The notes under the pieces are model-generated. The model was not told the origin of the DNA and did not search any database. It saw only the letters and a program-made list of their open reading frames with translations. A stretch of DNA of 64,000 bases from Isoetes taiwanensis (lineage: Eukaryota; Streptophyta; Lycopodiopsida; Isoetales; Isoetaceae), in NCBI GenBank assembly GCA_021234155.1, contig JAJEKV010000047.1, positions 5,037,637 through 5,101,636 of the forward strand, written 5' to 3'. Made by a program: the position numbers and the translations under genes. Shown here in pieces: positions 61,101 to 64,000 of this stretch (the stretch's first letter is position 1; each line of letters opens with the position of its first letter).

Positions 61101-62219
61101 ATGCTATGAATTATGTGTACTACTCATGTTTGTACATCCTTCTAAAATATAGACACGAAATGTGTGCACTACATATTTCTACAAACTTAGTAAAGAACCA
61201 TACATTCTTTCAAAATGTACACAAGTGCTTCTCAATCCCAAGCTGAAATCGTGGACCCTGATGTATTTGTCTGCCAACGGCAGCAACAAGTGTAAACTAT
61301 GCAGCATCTTGTCTGCACAAATTTGCAGTTAAATATACACTGTGCATTCCAAAATTCAGAACGTCACTTGCACTTTTAGGACAAATGCTAAGGCTAAACT
61401 TCAGTGCATGTAACATGCAGAAATTCAGAAGATCTGTGTACATGAAAATCTGCGCGCATGCTCCAAACTGCCAGTTCCATGTCAACATATGATTTCGGAA
61501 CAATAGTGTCTGAGTCAATAATGCAGTCAATCACTAACGAATGTAAATAGATCAAAACAGATGAACAAAAATATACTGTGAAATACAAGCATGACATATG
61601 AATAGAATTGCTCACATTAATCTGTTCCATATATTATATTCTCTTACCAAAGTAATAAACCTAATTGGCTCGCTATAAAAAACATTGTTCATGAGGTTAC
61701 GACTCAATCACTGTTGCAACAGCTGCAACGGCTACTTCCGATTTCAGCACACCAAGTCTATATGAAACCTTTAACAAGCAGCCCCAAGAGCATGAGCACA
61801 ATCTGCAATGCAAGAAAGGACATCTCTAGTGCAGAAACTGCTACAATTCTTATGTTTTGATAATTGAGAATCTTAAACAGGAACATCAAGACTGCTCATT
61901 GTGGAGACTTTGGCCTGTGAAACATCACTGATGATACACATACCCTCTGCCATGACAATATTTAAAGGCATTTCTGATAGGGCTAACTATAACTCGGACA
62001 TTTATAGCTTTGGGATTCTTTTGTGACATGTGGAATACCTAATAAGACAATGTTTCAATTACAGTTCTGGAGTACTCAATATGTAATGGAAGCACTACAT
62101 ATATGCTAGTTTTCTAACAAAGTCCCCCACCCTGCATATGCCAGAATGCCAAAGCCTATGGCAAAACCTGCTGCCCTAACTGATGGTAAATAACTTGTTG
62201 TAATGCAATGTCAGAAGTA
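61101..62219. other. Intergenic, no gene recognised
   Basis: AT-rich. Overlapping minus-strand ORFs (61297-61630) have no known motif. Confidence 0.5.
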
Positions 62220-62453
62220 TTTAAAGTATTTTATATATCTTTAAAATATGTATTCTAAGTACTTAAAAAACATAGAATACTCTAAGAATACTTAGCTAGC
62301 TTCTCATTATTTTGACCTTGGGAACTTCCATCAAGATTTAAAGTATTTTATATATCTTTAAAATATGTATTCTAAGTACTTAAAAAACATAGAATACTCT
62401 AAGAATACTTAGCTAGCTTCTCATTATTTTGACCTTGGGAACTTCCATCAAGA
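62220..62453. repeat. 117-bp tandem duplication, apparently perfect
   Basis: 62220-62336 (TTTAAAGTATTTTATATATC ... CTTCCATCAAGA) is repeated base for base at 62337-62453 as far as I can align by eye. Absence of divergence indicates a very recent event or an assembly duplication. Confidence 0.95.
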
Positions 62454-62973
62454 TCCGGGAGAGGATAACTTGATCTTGAGTGAGCATCTTCTACTTTAAG
62501 GATTTAGAAGAGTCATACATGCCCCATGGAGTACCAGAACAGATGTAGCTTTAACATCTTAAAAAGCTGACCACTAATACGTGACTTTAGGCATCCAAAT
62601 TTATTATTAGGGATGCCTTAATTTCTTTGTAGAAAGTAAATAACTTAGCTTGAGCTCGAGGGCTCGAGATACTCTTCAATGCCAGATGTGACTGCTTCTT
62701 TAAATTGGCGATACTCTTCATCTGACGTCTGTCTACAACCCATAATTTTTAAGTCTTTTATATGAATTATTAAGGACTTCTGGCATAATCATGAATTACC
62801 TAGATGAGATAGGTTGTGATACGACACCTTAACTATCGTGCTCCAACCAACTGGGTAAAAGCATATTTGAGATTTGACCCTCTCGATATGATAATTAGGT
62901 GCCGGCTCCTCAAGATTTACTCGAGTGTTCTCCATAGCCCCCAAACCATATCAGGTTGCAAGGGAAAACACAA
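62454..62973. other. Intergenic, no gene recognised
   Basis: A GATACTCTTCAnnnGA phrase occurs twice at about 62669 and 62710. No coding sequence is recognised. Confidence 0.5.
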
Positions 62974-63372
62974 TTAACTTCGCCTCTGCATAGCCAGATC
63001 ATCATAGCAACCGAAGGTAATCACACCACATGGTGTAAATGGAAAAACAAAAGATTGCCTACTAGCAAATGAATTAACATGTCTACTACTTTTTTTGCTC
63101 AGCCACACCATGTCAAATAAATCTGACATGACGGAGCATGTAGGCAAGGTAGAATTGCAGGAATTGTTGTATTTGGGGGGGGGGGGAAAGCTTGCTAATA
63201 AATTTTGAGAATACTTCACTGCTCCTTTTAAAGAACTTTGTCGACTTGAACTTTTTAAAGTTCGAGAAATCATTCGATCCATATCTTCGGCAACTTCTTT
63301 GCCTTTGCAGCATCCCATAGTGATCAACATCAAAGTTTGGAATAGCATTGAATTAAGCTTGTGAATGGCCAT
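62974..63372 (-). CDS. Hypothetical 132-codon ORF, doubtful
   Basis: A continuous minus-strand ORF starting MAIHKLNSMLFQTLMLITMG, with CCKGKEVAEDMDRMISRTLK and a Ser/Lys-rich stretch after it. A 12-G homopolymer (63175-63186) falls inside and encodes PPP. I recognise no domain. An internal MGCCKGK could be an acylated N-terminus, but there is no supporting context. It may be an exon of a gene extending left, or chance. Confidence 0.25.
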   Translation of the reverse strand: MAIHKLNSMLFQTLMLITMGCCKGKEVAEDMDRMISRTLKSSSRQSSLKGAVKYSQNLLASFPPPPKYNNSCNSTLPTCSVMSDLFDMVWLSKKSSRHVNSFASRQSFVFPFTPCGVITFGCYDDLAMQRRS

Positions 63373-64000
63373 GGGCTCCTAAATAAAACTCTTAGAATAG
63401 ATTTGAGAATAGTGCGTGGGCTCTTCAAGGATCATGGCAATTATGTGATTGAAGATTATGTGGACAATTTTTGGAGACAGTTCTTGGAGTCGGATTTGAG
63501 GGGAGGTGTCAGATTTCTTGTGTCTTTCGTAATCCACTTCCAATAATGATAAATGTGTACAATAACATTATTCTAGATTCAAGGCATACCAATGGGATTG
63601 AAAAAATGGAATTATAATTGCCTTAAGCCAAACCCTGTATAATGACTGAAAAAGATATTATTAAACATCCATCCATTATTCTAGATATTGCTAGCCTTTT
63701 ATCAATAAATCTTATAACATTGCAACATGTACATGCATGGTTTGGAAGAAGTTCAAAATGAATTTAGAGGGCTTGTGAAATACCATTTTATGCTAGAATA
63801 CGAATGTTCTCTATAAGAGTTTAGAACTTAAAAAATAATGGGCACCAAGAATTGTTACTTATGACAACCCAGTGAAACATGATTTCATTACGGAGCTGTC
63901 CATAGGCAATTGTCTCCATGTCAATTTGGTGGCTTTCACTGTTAGACCTCTACTTCTTATTCCAACAATTAGAACATGGGATTGGAAACTTGTGGTTCCT
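63373..64000. other. Window end, no gene recognised
   Basis: A short plus-strand ORF (63361-63546) has protein-like composition (DLRIVRGLFKDHGNYVIEDY) but no recognised family. The remainder is AT-rich. Confidence 0.4.

Overview
This is nuclear DNA of a land plant. Three spliced genes have short GT..AG introns and plant-specific products: ATP-citrate lyase subunit A, a plastid aminodeoxychorismate lyase/D-amino-acid transaminase, and origin recognition complex subunit 5. They lie in about 50 kb of AT-rich, transposon-dense, gene-poor DNA. I cannot place the lineage from the sequence alone; the LINE, MULE and retrotransposon mix would fit a non-flowering plant or a large TE-rich genome.

Layout: 1-532 holds copia-type LTR debris in both orientations. 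533-5686 has no gene. 5696-12528 is a complete Mutator-like element (MULE) with a perfect 9-bp target duplication and ~514-bp terminal inverted repeats. It carries a Ulp1-type SUMO-protease gene (+) facing a MULE transposase gene (-), both now broken. The TIRs are built from two alternating spaced palindromes, one of which recurs as a 142-bp tandem array between the two genes. 15090-16640 is a decayed LINE. 17359-23716 is a large non-coding retrotransposon-like block rich in tandem repeats. 27966-30423 is a composite of inverted and direct repeat arms. 31270-32400 holds LRR-receptor and aldo-keto-reductase relics, and 33665 is the end of a CACTA element. 36007-36334 is a miniature LTR retrotransposon (TRIM/SMART type), followed by a small MITE.

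37572-40348 is ACLA (+, 12 coding exons). It converges on 42370-45004, the ADCL/DAT1-like gene (-, 5 exons). 45559-51215 contains a MITE and three LINE tail fragments mixed with degenerate tandem repeats of coding character. 51216-57400 has unrecognised ORF fragments, a degenerate AGATTC-type satellite and a GC-rich tandem repeat. 57418-59484 is ORC5 (+, 5 exons), followed by an acidic unrecognised ORF. 60000-64000 has no recognised gene but includes an almost perfect 117-bp tandem duplication.

The three host genes are unrelated housekeeping functions (cytosolic acetyl-CoA supply, plastid folate/D-amino-acid metabolism, DNA replication licensing), and nothing suggests a shared pathway. The most interesting system is the MULE. 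Its convergent two-gene layout resembles MuDR, but with a SUMO-protease gene in the position of mudrB, and its termini contain an ordered array of two palindromes.
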